From NCBI GenBank assembly GCA_018449715.1, contig JAAVVA010000001.1, positions 868,001 to 932,000 on the forward strand: DNA of 64,000 bases, given 5' to 3'. This document shows positions 1 through 9,885 of the stretch, piece by piece (position 1 is the stretch's first letter; the number at the start of each line of letters is the position of its first letter). Under the pieces are notes generated by a model that had not been told where the DNA came from, ran no database searches, and saw only the letters and a list, made by a program, of their open reading frames with translations. This stretch comes from Acidobacteriaceae bacterium dw_441. GTDB taxonomy: Bacteria > Acidobacteriota > Terriglobia > Terriglobales > Acidobacteriaceae. The translations under genes were made by a program, and so were the position numbers.

Positions 1-717
1 GTGCCGGTCGTCCGCAAGAGCGACCAGCCCCAGCGCACGGATCGGCCCATCGGTCGAGCTGCCAGCAACCATATCCACCTGGTTCGACGAAAGAGCGCGG
101 TACAACAGTCCGAGGTCCATTGTTCTCGGACTCCCCTCGAAGCGCAGCCCATAAGCTGTTTCCAGCCCACGCAGACCGTCCGGACGCTCCTCGAACTCGT
201 ACCCGACTCCCAGCCGCATCTTCGCCGCATGGGGCACGGCATCGGAGATCGTCTTCAGGCCCAGCCTCTGCGCATCGCCGCTCCGCACCACCATCGCGAA
301 GGTGTTCTCGAAACCCAGCCCCGGCTCCGCGCGGACCTGGTATCGCTCGGCATACAGCCGCCGCACGGTGTCGAAGACCTTCTTCTGCTCGCGCTCGCCG
401 ATGGGAGGGAGCGGCTGTTTGAGGATCGCGGTCAGGGCGGTGCCGGTGTATTCGACGTAGCCGTCGATGCGTCCGGTGACCAGCGCCTGGTGGCAGAGGT
501 AGCTTCCTGCAAGGTAGAACCGGCGCTCGACCCGCTGGCCGGTGACCGCCTCGATCTCCTGTGCCAGAAGCTCTCCCAGAACGACCTGCTCAGTAAAGTT
601 CTTCGCCCCGATGGTCACCCGCGAAGAGCGCGGAGGCGAACAGGCGGTACAGGCGAACAGAAGACACAGCGCCATTGCCCCCAGAAACCGGCTCGTTCTT
701 GGGCTGCGATGCCTCAT
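1..717 (-). CDS. Osmoprotectant-type ABC transporter substrate-binding lipoprotein (3' end outside window)
   Basis: Open frame of 239 codons running off the left edge, so the C-terminus is missing. The N-terminus is a lipoprotein signal with candidate lipidation cysteines at residues 23 (LFAC) and 26 (TAC). The mature part opens TIGAKNFTEQ, the hallmark of the OpuC/OsmF/YehZ glycine-betaine and choline binding proteins, and the frame continues through the expected family fold. Its ATG overlaps the stop of the permease gene by 4 bp (ATGA), making it the third gene of an ATPase-permease-binding protein operon. Ligand specificity (glycine betaine, choline, carnitine or another quaternary amine) cannot be read from the sequence. 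Confidence 0.88.
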   Translation of the reverse strand, partial: MRHRSPRTSRFLGAMALCLLFACTACSPPRSSRVTIGAKNFTEQVVLGELLAQEIEAVTGQRVERRFYLAGSYLCHQALVTGRIDGYVEYTGTALTAILKQPLPPIGEREQKKVFDTVRRLYAERYQVRAEPGLGFENTFAMVVRSGDAQRLGLKTISDAVPHAAKMRLGVGYEFEERPDGLRGLETAYGLRFEGSPRTMDLGLLYRALSSNQVDMVAGSSTDGPIRALGLVALADDRH

Positions 718-1346
718 GATCGCCGTACCGTCAGCTTCTTTTCGATCCACCCGAGCGAGGCGTCGGCGAGGAGCGCCAGCAGTGCTGCCGGAATCGCCCC
801 GGCGAGGACGAGCCGGTTGTCCACGCTTGCTACGCCGCGAAAGATCAGCTCGCCCAACCCTCCCGCGCCAATGGCCGCCGCAATCGTCGCCACGCCAACG
901 CAGATGACCATCGCTGTCCGAATTCCCGCGAGAATCACGCTCGCCGCAAGCGGCAACTCCACCTTCGTAAGCCGCTGCCACCCGGTCATCCCCATCGCAG
1001 CGGCGACGTCGGCCAACTCCCGGTCGACGCCGCGGATTCCGATGTAGGTGTTGCGCAGGATCGGCAGCAGGGCATAACCGGTCAGGGCGATGATGGCCAG
1101 CCGCGCCGCATTCTCTCCCAGCCAGGGGATCGGGAGCAGAAGGCCAAAAAGCGCGAGGCTGGGGACCGTCTGGACGATGTTCGCAACGCCGAGCACCGGC
1201 TGGGCCCAGCGGCGTCTTCTCGTGAGCAGCACACCGAGCGGCAGACCGATCGCCACGGCGAAGAGCATGGCGCTCAGCGTCAGCCAGAGATGCTCGAAGG
1301 TGAGCCGGGCGATCTCCCATCCGTGCTGATGGATAAATGGCATCAT
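714..1346 (-). CDS. Osmoprotectant ABC transporter permease
   Basis: 210 aa, about six membrane segments, the usual length of OpuCB/YehW/YehY-type permeases. The EAA-like coupling loop that docks on the ATPase lies at about residues 115-135 (AAAMGMTGWQRLTKVELPLA), followed by the G-rich segment ending GAGGLGELIF typical of this family. The gene overlaps its ATPase gene upstream and its binding-protein gene downstream by 4 bp each, so the three are translationally coupled. A single permease gene suggests a homodimer in the inner membrane. Function by family; substrate not determinable here. Confidence 0.9.
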   Translation of the reverse strand: MMPFIHQHGWEIARLTFEHLWLTLSAMLFAVAIGLPLGVLLTRRRRWAQPVLGVANIVQTVPSLALFGLLLPIPWLGENAARLAIIALTGYALLPILRNTYIGIRGVDRELADVAAAMGMTGWQRLTKVELPLAASVILAGIRTAMVICVGVATIAAAIGAGGLGELIFRGVASVDNRLVLAGAIPAALLALLADASLGWIEKKLTVRRS

Positions 1347-2104
1347 CCATCCACCTCGTGATGTAGCGCTGAAACATAAAGTTTTACATGAGGGTTATCG
1401 GAGGCCAGAACCTCCTTCGCGGGAAGGTCGACTGCAACCTCCATGTCGGCGAGAAAAACGACGCGGTCGGCAAGGTAGAGGGCTTCGTTGAGGTCGTGGG
1501 TGATGAGCAGAACGGTCTTACCCATCGAGGCCAGAAGACCTCGGAGCATCGTCTGCATCTCGCCACGCGTCAGGGGGTCCAGAGCGCCGAAGGGCTCATC
1601 CATCAGGAGCACCGGGGGATCGAGCGCCAGAGCGCGAGCCAGCCCGACGCGCTGCCGCTGGCCTCCTGAAAGCTGCCAGGGGAGGCGTCCGCGGAAGCGG
1701 TCGAAGTCAAGCCCGACCTTCTGGAGATTCTGGCGGGCGACCGACGCAATCTCGTCCTTCGGCCTGCCTTCGAGTTCGAGGCTCAGCCCGGCGTTGCGCT
1801 CGACGGTCATGTGGGGGAAGAGGCCTGTATCCTGAACGACATAGCCGATATTTCGTCGCAGCTCCACCCATTGTTCAGGGCTTTCCAGCGAACTCAATCG
1901 GTGGCCCAGAACCGCCACCTCGCCGGAGGTGGGACGGACCAGACCGTTCACCATGCGCAGCAGGGTCGTCTTGCCCGATCCGCTGCGTCCGAGCAACGCC
2001 GTGGTCGTCCCTTGCTCAAGCGAGAGCGAGATATCGCGCAAAACAAGATGCCCACCTGTCGGCGTATAGCTCACCTTCGCGAACTCGACGCCAACCGTGG
2101 GCAT
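1343..2104 (-). CDS. Osmoprotectant ABC transporter ATP-binding protein
   Basis: 253 aa ABC ATPase. Walker A GRSGSGKTT at residues 39-47, signature LSGGQ at 145-149, Walker B VLLMDEP at 165-171, then an ITHD switch histidine. There is no C-terminal CBS pair of the kind found in OpuAA/ProV, so it is the short form of the quaternary-amine ATPases. It leads the three-gene importer operon, 33 bp downstream of the P-loop kinase gene, and its stop overlaps the permease start. It energises uptake of an osmoprotectant across the inner membrane (family knowledge). Confidence 0.92.
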   Translation of the reverse strand: MPTVGVEFAKVSYTPTGGHLVLRDISLSLEQGTTTALLGRSGSGKTTLLRMVNGLVRPTSGEVAVLGHRLSSLESPEQWVELRRNIGYVVQDTGLFPHMTVERNAGLSLELEGRPKDEIASVARQNLQKVGLDFDRFRGRLPWQLSGGQRQRVGLARALALDPPVLLMDEPFGALDPLTRGEMQTMLRGLLASMGKTVLLITHDLNEALYLADRVVFLADMEVAVDLPAKEVLASDNPHVKLYVSALHHEVDG

Positions 2105-2137
2105 TCGTTTACTTTACCGCGTCGAACCTTTTACTGC

Positions 2138-3019
2138 TTACTGCGCGGCCTCCGGGTCGGAGAAGGACTCGGAAGGTTCACCCGCCGCAACCGGCTCAAC
2201 AGGAACAGCGCCGGGCTGTCCCTTCACGCGAACGATCGTGATCTTGTCGAAGCCCTCCTTGAATGACGGAGGACGCAGCCGCTCAGCCATCTTCTGCATG
2301 ATGTCTTCTGAGACAGAGCGGTCGCGCTTGCGGTTGCGCTCGAGGCACACGGCAAGAGGAACGTCGAAGAAGACCGCCTGTACCTCGTAGCCGAAGCTCT
2401 TGGCCATGCGAATCCACTGGCGGCGCTCATGCGGCGAAAGGTTGGTGGCATCGACGTAGTTCCAGGGCATCTTGGCGATCAGGCGCGCGCGCAGCAGGCT
2501 GCGAAGCGTGGAGAAGACCAGTCCCTGGTAACGCTGCTCGGTAATGTCGTCGAAGAGGATGCTGCGCAGAAGGTCGCTCGACAGGGGAGTGACGCCGCGA
2601 CGCTTGTACCAGGTCGTCTTGCCGGAGCCGGGAAGGCCAATGGTCAGGACGACGTATCCCTTGGGAGACTTGAGGGGGGGCTGTTCGGCCGGAGCGTCCG
2701 CAACCGAATCCGGCTGGGTTTCGACCTCGATCTTCGGTTCAGGTTGTACCGGAGCGGCTTCGACCGGCTGTTCTTCGACGACCGGGACTTCTGCGGTTAT
2801 CGGAACCTCTGCGGCAGGCGGGGCCTCAGCCACTGGTTCAGGCTGTGGCTCGGGCTCGCTTGCCTCGACCGGGATCGGCTCCGGGTACGAGGGCCTCAGC
2901 GGTGCCGGTTGATTTGCGGGCAGTTCCTGCCCGCTCTTGCCCGTGGACTCCGAATCATTCGGTCCACGTCTTGGGCGTCTTCTCATCTTTTCGCTTATCC
3001 ATTCGCGCAGATCGCGCAT
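2138..3019 (-). CDS. P-loop kinase-like ATPase with a proline/glutamate-rich linker
   Basis: I start this gene at ATG 3019, where GCGAG precedes the codon and a basic N-terminus (MRDLREWISEKMRRRPRRG) follows; a longer frame to 3091 has no visible ribosome-binding site. An 80-residue linker rich in P, E and V separates the basic N-terminus from a zeta-toxin/polynucleotide-kinase-like domain with P-loop GLPGSGKTT near residue 128, a VDATN motif and an R-rich lid (ERNRKRDR). The family phosphorylates nucleic-acid ends or small molecules; the substrate is unknown. Same strand as the ABC operon, 33 bp upstream of it, so possibly co-transcribed. Confidence 0.75.
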   Translation of the reverse strand: MRDLREWISEKMRRRPRRGPNDSESTGKSGQELPANQPAPLRPSYPEPIPVEASEPEPQPEPVAEAPPAAEVPITAEVPVVEEQPVEAAPVQPEPKIEVETQPDSVADAPAEQPPLKSPKGYVVLTIGLPGSGKTTWYKRRGVTPLSSDLLRSILFDDITEQRYQGLVFSTLRSLLRARLIAKMPWNYVDATNLSPHERRQWIRMAKSFGYEVQAVFFDVPLAVCLERNRKRDRSVSEDIMQKMAERLRPPSFKEGFDKITIVRVKGQPGAVPVEPVAAGEPSESFSDPEAAQ

Positions 3020-3148
3020 ATCTCGCTTGTAACACACCCTCAAAGCCGCCCGCAAATCCGAAGGCCAATTCTTATAACTTCCGGGTATCACTGCAATTAC
3101 ATCGTCCGTTCACACAGGGCAGGTACTGTGCCTTGTATCGAGGTGACT

Positions 3149-3382
3149 ATGACGACGGAAACGGTAGAACTGGATCAGCTTCAGAAGGACTTTAAGAACG
3201 CGGTAGAAGCCTGGGTCGTCGCTATCCGGGAGGAAGAGGCTCTCGCTTCGACCGAGCACTCCGTTGCCGAGGTAGACCAATGGGAGGCTGCCGCCGACCG
3301 CCAGAAGCAGGCCGGTGAGGCAGTCGAAGAGGCAAAGCGTCTCTACGAGGATGCCCTCCGCAAGAAGTTCTTCAACTTCTAA
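3149..3382 (+). CDS. Small acidic coiled-coil protein, hypothetical
   Basis: 77 aa starting at ATG 3149 behind a good GAGGTG ribosome-binding site. The product is almost entirely helical, rich in E, A and K, with heptad-like spacing (for example VEEAKRLYEDALRKKF), so a small coiled coil is likely. I recognise no family. It lies 130 bp upstream of the kinase gene on the other strand and 145 bp before gapA. The much longer frame reading into it from 2429 is an artefact of the opposite-strand kinase gene. Confidence 0.6.
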   Translation: MTTETVELDQLQKDFKNAVEAWVVAIREEEALASTEHSVAEVDQWEAAADRQKQAGEAVEEAKRLYEDALRKKFFNF

Positions 3383-3416
3383 AAGACTGCCCCTCAGCTT
3401 TTGCGGTGACGTGTAG

Positions 3417-4532
<1,116 letters not shown>

Positions 4533-4555
4533 GGCTCGCCTCTCTCTCAACTGGT

Positions 4556-4590
4556 ACGGGCCGCGTCCATAGACGCGGCCCGTGCTTTTT
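4556..4590 (+). terminator. Intrinsic terminator of gapA
   Basis: A 12-bp perfect GC-rich stem (ACGGGCCGCGTC pairing with GACGCGGCCCGT) around a 4-nt loop (CATA), followed by GC and TTTTT. It lies 24 bp after the gapA stop and 10 bp before the stop of the convergent gene at 4600-5268. Confidence 0.92.
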
Positions 4591-4599
4591 GGGGAGGAG

Positions 4600-5268
4600 C
4601 TATTTCTGCTGGTTCTGCGGTTGCTGGCGGAGCTTCATCAGCTCTTCATAGATCTGCTGCGGCGTCTTCGGTCCGTCGGAGGACTGCGACGATCCGCTAG
4701 ATCCGTTCGCCCCGCTGGTCCCATTGGCAGCGGGAGCACTGCTCTCCGGCGGAGTTGCAGGCGGGGGAGGAGTGGCTTCGGCCTCGGGTGGAGGAGGCGG
4801 GTTAACCGGCTCGGTGGGAGCGTTCTCGAAGCGCATTGCGTTCGGATTGGGAGGCGTGGGGCCTCCGTTCCGTGGGGTCAGGATCAGCTCGGCTGGCTTC
4901 TTTCCGGTTGCGCCGATAAAGAGCAAGTTGCTGCCGGTTCCGTCGAGAAGCTGGCCGATGACCTCGGAGGCGGTGCCGGGGCCGTACATGCCGAAGACCC
5001 GTTCCTCTTTGACTCCCCCGGTGACGGTCATGCCGGTGGCGCGGGAGATCTCGTGGAGAATCTGGTTGAGGCTGGAGTTGTCGGCTGCGACCGTGAGCTG
5101 GTTGGTCTGCCAGGTGATCGTCGGGCGGTTCGCCGGAGACTGTGCCGGGGCCGTCTCCGTGGGGGCGGTGGCGGGAAGCGTGCTGAGCTGAGGCGCGGGT
5201 GTCTGTGCGCAAAGAGGCACGGCGAGGCAGAGCAGGGGGAAGAGTCGGACTGGCTTCGGAAGATTCAT
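4600..5268 (-). CDS. Secreted protein with a secretin/TonB N-terminal-like (STN) domain
   Basis: 222 aa with a signal peptide ending near LCAQ. Residues about 50-120 (ITWQTNQLTVAADNSSLNQI onward, with HEISRATGMTV and ASEVIGQLLDGTGSNLLF) follow the STN pattern, the short periplasmic domain found before secretins and TonB receptors. The remainder is a low-complexity tail rich in P, E, S and G ending in QQPQNQQK. No secretin barrel follows, so this is a free-standing STN-like protein, perhaps a periplasmic partner of an outer-membrane machine. The domain call rests on motif similarity alone. Confidence 0.7.
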   Translation of the reverse strand: MNLPKPVRLFPLLCLAVPLCAQTPAPQLSTLPATAPTETAPAQSPANRPTITWQTNQLTVAADNSSLNQILHEISRATGMTVTGGVKEERVFGMYGPGTASEVIGQLLDGTGSNLLFIGATGKKPAELILTPRNGGPTPPNPNAMRFENAPTEPVNPPPPPEAEATPPPPATPPESSAPAANGTSGANGSSGSSQSSDGPKTPQQIYEELMKLRQQPQNQQK

Positions 5269-5284
5269 GCTCTGGCTTCTATGG

Positions 5285-5324
5285 TACGACGCTCCGTTTC
5301 CCCGAAGGTCAACGGAGCGTCGTA
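5285..5324 (-). terminator. Perfect 14-bp inverted repeat after the MFS gene
   Basis: TACGACGCTCCGTT and AACGGAGCGTCGTA form a perfect stem around a 12-nt loop, just after the MFS stop and before the STN-like gene on the same strand. There is no T-run, so it could act as a weak or Rho-assisted terminator or an mRNA-stabilising hairpin. Confidence 0.6.
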
Positions 5325-5331
5325 AGAGCGC

Positions 5332-6672
5332 TCAGGCATTGCGCGGATGTCCCAGACGCGGAACAAGCACCTGGAAGAGGAGCAGAGAGACGAGGTAGGC
5401 GCAGCCTGCGAGGGTGAAGATGAGCTGGGGATGGGCGGTCCAGACGTTCTTCACGACCGCGGTAAAGAGGGCTCCCCCGATGGCTCCGGCGGTTCCTCCG
5501 AGGCCGACCGCGGTGGAGATGGTGGCGGCGGGGAACATGTCCGAGGTAGTGGAGAAGAGATTTGCCGACCATCCCTGGTGCGCAGCCGCGGCGAGCGAGA
5601 GCAGGGCGACCGCAGGCCAGTAATTCCCGTTGAACCAGGTGTGGGTGATGGGCACGAGGACCACTGGGAGGACGAGCAGTGCGCAGGTGAGCATGGCTCC
5701 CTTGCGAGCGTTGTTGAGGCTGGTGCCGCGTTTCATCAGGAAGCCGGAGAGCCAGCCGCCCATGATGGAGCCGAAGCTGGAGGCGAAGTAGATGATGATG
5801 ATGGGCAGGCCGAGATGCTTGAGGTCGAGGCCGTAGTTTTCGTTGAAGTACTTGGGCAGCCAGAAGAGATAGAACCACCAGATGGGGTCGGTGAGTCCCT
5901 TGCCCTGGGCGAAGGCCCAGAGGCGGCGGGTACGGATCAGCTCGCCGAAGAGGGTGAAGAAGCCTTGGCGCTTTTCGAGAGGGACCGTAGGCTCGAGGTT
6001 CTGCTGGGTGAGCGTGGCGCTGCGACGGAGCTTGTTGTAGGGGAAGATGAGCCAGAGGATGAGCCAGAGGAAGCCCATCGAACCGGTGGTCAGGAAGGCG
6101 GCCCCCCAGTCGTGGTCGCGGAGCACAATCGGGATGAGCCAGGGGATGATGATGGCTCCGACGTTGGTTCCGGAGTTGAAGATGCCGGTGGCGAGGGCTC
6201 GCTCCTCGGTGGGGAACCACTCGGAGATGGCCTTGATGGCGGCGGGGAAGTTGCCTGACTCGCCGAGGCCGAGCATGAAGCGGGCGATGTAGAAGCCGAC
6301 GACCGAGGTGACCAGGGCGTGGCTCATGGAAGAGAGCGCCCAGATTCCGATGGCGAGAGCGTATCCGAGCTTGGTGCCGAGCTTGTCGATCAGGCGGCCG
6401 GAGGTGAGCAGGCCGATGCCGTAGGCGATCTGGAAGAAGATGAGGACGTTGCCGAAGTTGTTATTGAAGACCGAGTGGTTGGGGTCGGTGGGGTCCCAGC
6501 CCATGAACGGAACCTCTCGCAGGCGCGGCTCGATGAGCGAGAAGACGTTGCGGTCCATGTAGTTGATCGTCGTCGCGGCGAAGAGAAGGGCGCAGACGAA
6601 CCAGCGAATGGAGGACTTTTCGGGGGCGGTCGTGGTGTAGCCCTGGTCGGAGAGGCTTGCGGGATTCGACAT
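5332..6672 (-). CDS. MFS transporter, anion:cation symporter (hexuronate/galactonate-like) family
   Basis: 446 aa with about 12 membrane segments. The N-terminal RWFVCALLFAATTINYMDRN and the segment GLGESGNFPAAIKAISEWFP are the signatures of the ACS family (ExuT, DgoT, tartrate and phthalate carriers). The usual substrates are sugar acids or other organic anions taken up with protons. An alpha-L-fucosidase lies nearby, but the RMD1-like gene separates them, so a shared sugar pathway is only a suggestion. Confidence 0.88.
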   Translation of the reverse strand: MSNPASLSDQGYTTTAPEKSSIRWFVCALLFAATTINYMDRNVFSLIEPRLREVPFMGWDPTDPNHSVFNNNFGNVLIFFQIAYGIGLLTSGRLIDKLGTKLGYALAIGIWALSSMSHALVTSVVGFYIARFMLGLGESGNFPAAIKAISEWFPTEERALATGIFNSGTNVGAIIIPWLIPIVLRDHDWGAAFLTTGSMGFLWLILWLIFPYNKLRRSATLTQQNLEPTVPLEKRQGFFTLFGELIRTRRLWAFAQGKGLTDPIWWFYLFWLPKYFNENYGLDLKHLGLPIIIIYFASSFGSIMGGWLSGFLMKRGTSLNNARKGAMLTCALLVLPVVLVPITHTWFNGNYWPAVALLSLAAAAHQGWSANLFSTTSDMFPAATISTAVGLGGTAGAIGGALFTAVVKNVWTAHPQLIFTLAGCAYLVSLLLFQVLVPRLGHPRNA

Positions 6673-6861
6673 CGAGGATCAAAGCTCCGGCGGCAATGCT
6701 GGTCTGACCATTGCGGGATAGGGGCCACAGGGACCGTTGCGGTTCAACAGGATAGGTTCTGGAAGAGGATGCCGTTGTGAGGCCAGATGTGTCAAGAAGG
6801 AAGTAGGGGGCAGGCGGGAGTGGTGGTCAGTCCAATTGGAAGGGACGAATGCGATGTCGTT

Positions 6862-8034
6862 CTATAGCGGCTTGCCGCGGAAGAGGTACACCAGCTCGAT
6901 GATTAAAATGATCACCACCGTCAGCTCAAGAAAAAAGGCGCGGCTCTGGTTGAACTGGTCGACCATGAAGCGATAAAGCTCCTCGGCGGTGCGGACTTTC
7001 TGGGTGACCAGATTCTTGTAGTCGGGCACACCTACCTTCTGTGCCGCCAGCTTGTAGAAGCGCGCGGCGAACATGTCCGACAGGAACTTGATCGCGTTAT
7101 CGGTGTGTTCGGTTAGCTCGTCGACATCGAGCAGCACGGTGTGCAGGCGGGTTGCCGAGCGGGCCAGCCGCCAGCGGGCAAAGAGTCCTGTGCCTTGATC
7201 GAGCAGCAGATAGACACTCTCGAGCTCCCTGGTGAGCAGGTCGTCATAGTGGCGGAACTCGAGCAGCTGCGAGTTCGCGTACTCGAGCAGCTGAATGGAG
7301 GTCTCTGCCCCGGATGCTGAATCGAGGAGGAAGGCGGCGTCCCAGCCGATGACTGCAAGGTCGTTGGCGTAGTAGGAGATGCGCGACTGCAGCACCTCGT
7401 TGATCTCGGATTCGGCGAGGTTGCCGGTGTCTCCACGAATTACCTGTGCAATGCGCGCGCCGTGCTGCTGGATGAACTCGGGAATGGGCGGGCAGGGGCC
7501 GCCGTCGGGAGCGACGATGTCGCGGATGTGGAAGATGAGGTAATCCTCGCTGAGCCATTCAGCGTAGGGCTTCACGAGGGCACTGGAGGCGCGGGAGAGG
7601 GTGTCGCGGACGATGCGGGTGGCCTCGGCGGCGAAGTCGATATCCCAGACCCAACGGCTGGCCTGGCCGGTCAGCTTCGACCAGCCGCCGGCGAAGGGGC
7701 GTTCGAAGACGACGCTGAGGACGCCGTAGTCGTAGAACTTGATCTGGCCGGTGAGGCGCTCTCCTGTGGCCAGCACCAGGGGCTCGACCGGCTCTACGAC
7801 GGGAGGGCGATCGTAGTCGATGGCCCCGGTGACGAAGGGCTGTGAATGCAGCTGCGGTTGCGGTTGCGGTTTTGGCGCAGTACGCGCGCCTAGAATTTCG
7901 CGCAGATGGTCGAGGCGGATCGTCTCGCAGACATCGAACTGGAGAAGAACCAGAACCGAGCCGTGCAGCGTAAGTTCAGGCTGCGAATCCGCAGAGGAGG
8001 TGAGAACAGCGGACTGGTTGGTCTGCTCGGACAT
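6862..8034 (-). CDS. RMD1/DUF155 (YagE, COG1723)-like protein with a C-terminal membrane anchor
   Basis: I place the start at ATG 8034, preceded by AAGGGG. A longer frame to 8190 is spurious because it translates the dispersed repeat (VILSEAQQS). The product is 390 aa. The C-terminus, a long helical stretch followed by RAFFLELTVVIILIIELVYLF and a short polar end, matches the membrane anchor of the RMD1/Sif2 family, whose mitochondrial members organise the inner membrane or support translation. The middle (KFYDYGVLSVVFERPFAG) also fits. The bacterial role is unknown. Residues about 50-70 are a Q/P-rich low-complexity stretch. Confidence 0.7.
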   Translation of the reverse strand: MSEQTNQSAVLTSSADSQPELTLHGSVLVLLQFDVCETIRLDHLREILGARTAPKPQPQPQLHSQPFVTGAIDYDRPPVVEPVEPLVLATGERLTGQIKFYDYGVLSVVFERPFAGGWSKLTGQASRWVWDIDFAAEATRIVRDTLSRASSALVKPYAEWLSEDYLIFHIRDIVAPDGGPCPPIPEFIQQHGARIAQVIRGDTGNLAESEINEVLQSRISYYANDLAVIGWDAAFLLDSASGAETSIQLLEYANSQLLEFRHYDDLLTRELESVYLLLDQGTGLFARWRLARSATRLHTVLLDVDELTEHTDNAIKFLSDMFAARFYKLAAQKVGVPDYKNLVTQKVRTAEELYRFMVDQFNQSRAFFLELTVVIILIIELVYLFRGKPL

Positions 8035-8344
8035 GGGGGCCCCTTGTGGTGATCTTACTCGTCGGGGAGACTGCGCGGGCGGAGGGAGGAAGGATGCTTT
8101 CAGCACAGGCAAACCGCAGATCCTTCGACTTTGCTGTGCTTCGCTCAGGATGACAAGTTGTCTGGGGATGTGTGAGTTCCGTAAGGACATCGTGGAATGC
8201 GGCTGGGATACAGGGATTCATCCCACCCTTCGCGATGAGACTTGCGAAGGATGGGGCACCCGGTCGTTGGTGGCGGTACAGAAAGAGAAGCAGATTCCTT
8301 CGCTGCGGCTACGGGATGACAAGTTCCGGAGGGCGCGGCTAGGG
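8035..8344. other. Intergenic region filled by dispersed repeats
   Basis: 310 bp between the RMD1-like start and the fucosidase stop. It holds two repeat units: a short one at about 8120-8155 (ATCCTTCGAC... CGCTCAGGATGAC) and a longer hairpin unit described separately at 8212-8326. No gene is supported here. Confidence 0.7.
8212..8326 (+). repeat. Dispersed hairpin repeat, copy 1
   Basis: Unit with the order AGGGATTCATCCCACC, CTTCGC, a 10-nt loop, GCGAAG, GATGGGGCACCCGGTC, then GCAGATTCCTTCGCTGCG and a GGGATGACAAGTT end. The arms CCCACCCTTCGC and GCGAAGGATGGG pair at 11 of 12 positions. The same unit occurs at 12033-12143 and, shorter, at 57882-57944. Confidence 0.85.
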
Positions 8345-9778
8345 TTACCTGTTGGTTTCGAGGACGAGGACCGTTGCGATGGGGTCGAGCGCCTTCGCTG
8401 GGAGTTGCACGTCGAGGGCGGTGCCGTTCTGGGTAAACTTCAGCGGCTTATGGGCGGAGTCGGCGAGGAGGTAGGCTCCGTTGACCTTGCGCGGCATCTT
8501 GTCGATGTGGAAGGAGCCGGTGGGCCACGTAAAGATCTCGAGGTAGACCTTGTCGCCCTTGGTGGTCGAGCGCCAGTTCCAGGTGGGGTGGAACTTCGGC
8601 TTGCCGTCACGGCTCTTGTCGGGGCCGAAGGTTCCGGTGGGCGCGTCGAAGATCGTCGGGCCGGTGCCGTAGATGGCTTCGCCGTTCACCTTGAGCCACT
8701 GGCCCATCTGCTGGAGACGCTCGACCTCGGGCTGCGGGACGACTCCGTGCGAGTCGGGGCCGATGTTCAGGAGATAGTTGCCGCCCTTGCTGGCGATGTC
8801 GATGAGGTTACGCAGAAGGGTTTCGGTGGACTTGAAGTTGGTGTCGTAGGACTTGAAGCCCCAGGTGTCGTTGATGGTCATGCAGGACTCCCAGTCGCGG
8901 CCGGGGAAGCCCTGCGGCGGGATGTACTGCTCGGGCGTCTCGGTGTCGCCCTTATAGGTTCCGCCGAGGCGGTTGTTCCAGATGAGGTTGGGGTGCTGGT
9001 TGAGGAGGGTGACGATCTCGGAGGCGAGCTGCGGGGTCATGTCGCGAGGGGTGTCGAACCAGACGATGGCGGGATCGTAGGTGGAGAGAAGCTCCTTGAG
9101 CTGTGGGATGACCTTCTTGTGGACGTAGTCGGGGAAGCTGCCGTCCTGGGCCTTGTCCCAGTGGAAGGTGGGGGGCTGGTGGTCGCCAGTCTTGTAGGCG
9201 GAGCCTCCGGGGGCGGTCCAGTCCTGATCCTGCGAGTAGTAGAAGCCGAGCTTGATGCCTTGTTTACGGCACTCCTCGGCCAGCTCATGGATGGGGTCGC
9301 GCTTGAAGGGAGTGGCGGTGACGATGTTGAAGGGATCGGCCTTGGAGCCGAACATCGCGAAGCCCTCGTGGTGCTTGGAGGTGATGACGATGTACTTCAT
9401 GCCTGCCGCTTTGGCGAGGGAGACGATGTCGTGCGCGCTGTATCCGGTGGGATTGAACTGGGAGGCCAGGGGTTTGTAGTCGGCGACGGGGATGGAGGCG
9501 GTGTTCATGATCCACTCGCCGACGCTGGGGATCTGCTTGCCGTTCCAGGTTCCGGCGGGGATGGAGTAGAGGCCCCAATGGATGAACATGCCGAAGCGGG
9601 CCTCGCGCCACCAGGCCATGCGGTGGTCGCGCTGAGAGGGCGTTTCGGTGTCCTGAACGGCGGGGACGGGATGGTTCTCGGGAGTGGCGTCGGCCTTGTG
9701 GCCTTCGAGCTGGGCGTTGGTCAGGGTTGCCGAGGCCAGAAGAAGGCAGGCGGCGATGCTGCGGTGGAGAAGCTTCAC
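8345..9778 (-). CDS. Alpha-L-fucosidase, GH29 family, secreted
   Basis: 477 aa with a signal peptide (to about SATLTNAQ). The start of the catalytic barrel, WWREARFGMFIHWGLYS, is diagnostic of GH29; KYIVITSKHHEGFAMF and the strand with the probable nucleophile, AIVWFDTP, follow, and the C-terminus is a small beta domain ending in LVLET. It releases alpha-L-fucose from glycans in the periplasm or outside the cell. Monocistronic; divergent from the secreted hypothetical at 9886. Confidence 0.95.
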   Translation of the reverse strand: MKLLHRSIAACLLLASATLTNAQLEGHKADATPENHPVPAVQDTETPSQRDHRMAWWREARFGMFIHWGLYSIPAGTWNGKQIPSVGEWIMNTASIPVADYKPLASQFNPTGYSAHDIVSLAKAAGMKYIVITSKHHEGFAMFGSKADPFNIVTATPFKRDPIHELAEECRKQGIKLGFYYSQDQDWTAPGGSAYKTGDHQPPTFHWDKAQDGSFPDYVHKKVIPQLKELLSTYDPAIVWFDTPRDMTPQLASEIVTLLNQHPNLIWNNRLGGTYKGDTETPEQYIPPQGFPGRDWESCMTINDTWGFKSYDTNFKSTETLLRNLIDIASKGGNYLLNIGPDSHGVVPQPEVERLQQMGQWLKVNGEAIYGTGPTIFDAPTGTFGPDKSRDGKPKFHPTWNWRSTTKGDKVYLEIFTWPTGSFHIDKMPRKVNGAYLLADSAHKPLKFTQNGTALDVQLPAKALDPIATVLVLETNR

Positions 9779-9885
9779 AGAGTTTCCCTCGAATGAATGA
9801 AGTGACGGCAGAGGAATTATAGGTGGAAGCTTTCATTTACGGATGCAAGTTGTAAAGAGGGTCGAGAATGGACGCGGAGGGTGCG

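Noticed and set aside
2429..3148. Long plus-strand frame upstream of the small coiled-coil gene
   Set aside because: It is the complement of the kinase gene; composition is G/R/L-rich shadow sequence, and a good ribosome-binding site marks ATG 3149 instead.
8035..8190. 5' extension of the RMD1-like gene
   Set aside because: It translates the dispersed repeat (VILSEAQQS); ATG 8034 has AAGGGG.
7820..9796. 658-aa plus-strand frame
   Set aside because: It is the complement of the fucosidase gene, which has clear GH29 motifs.
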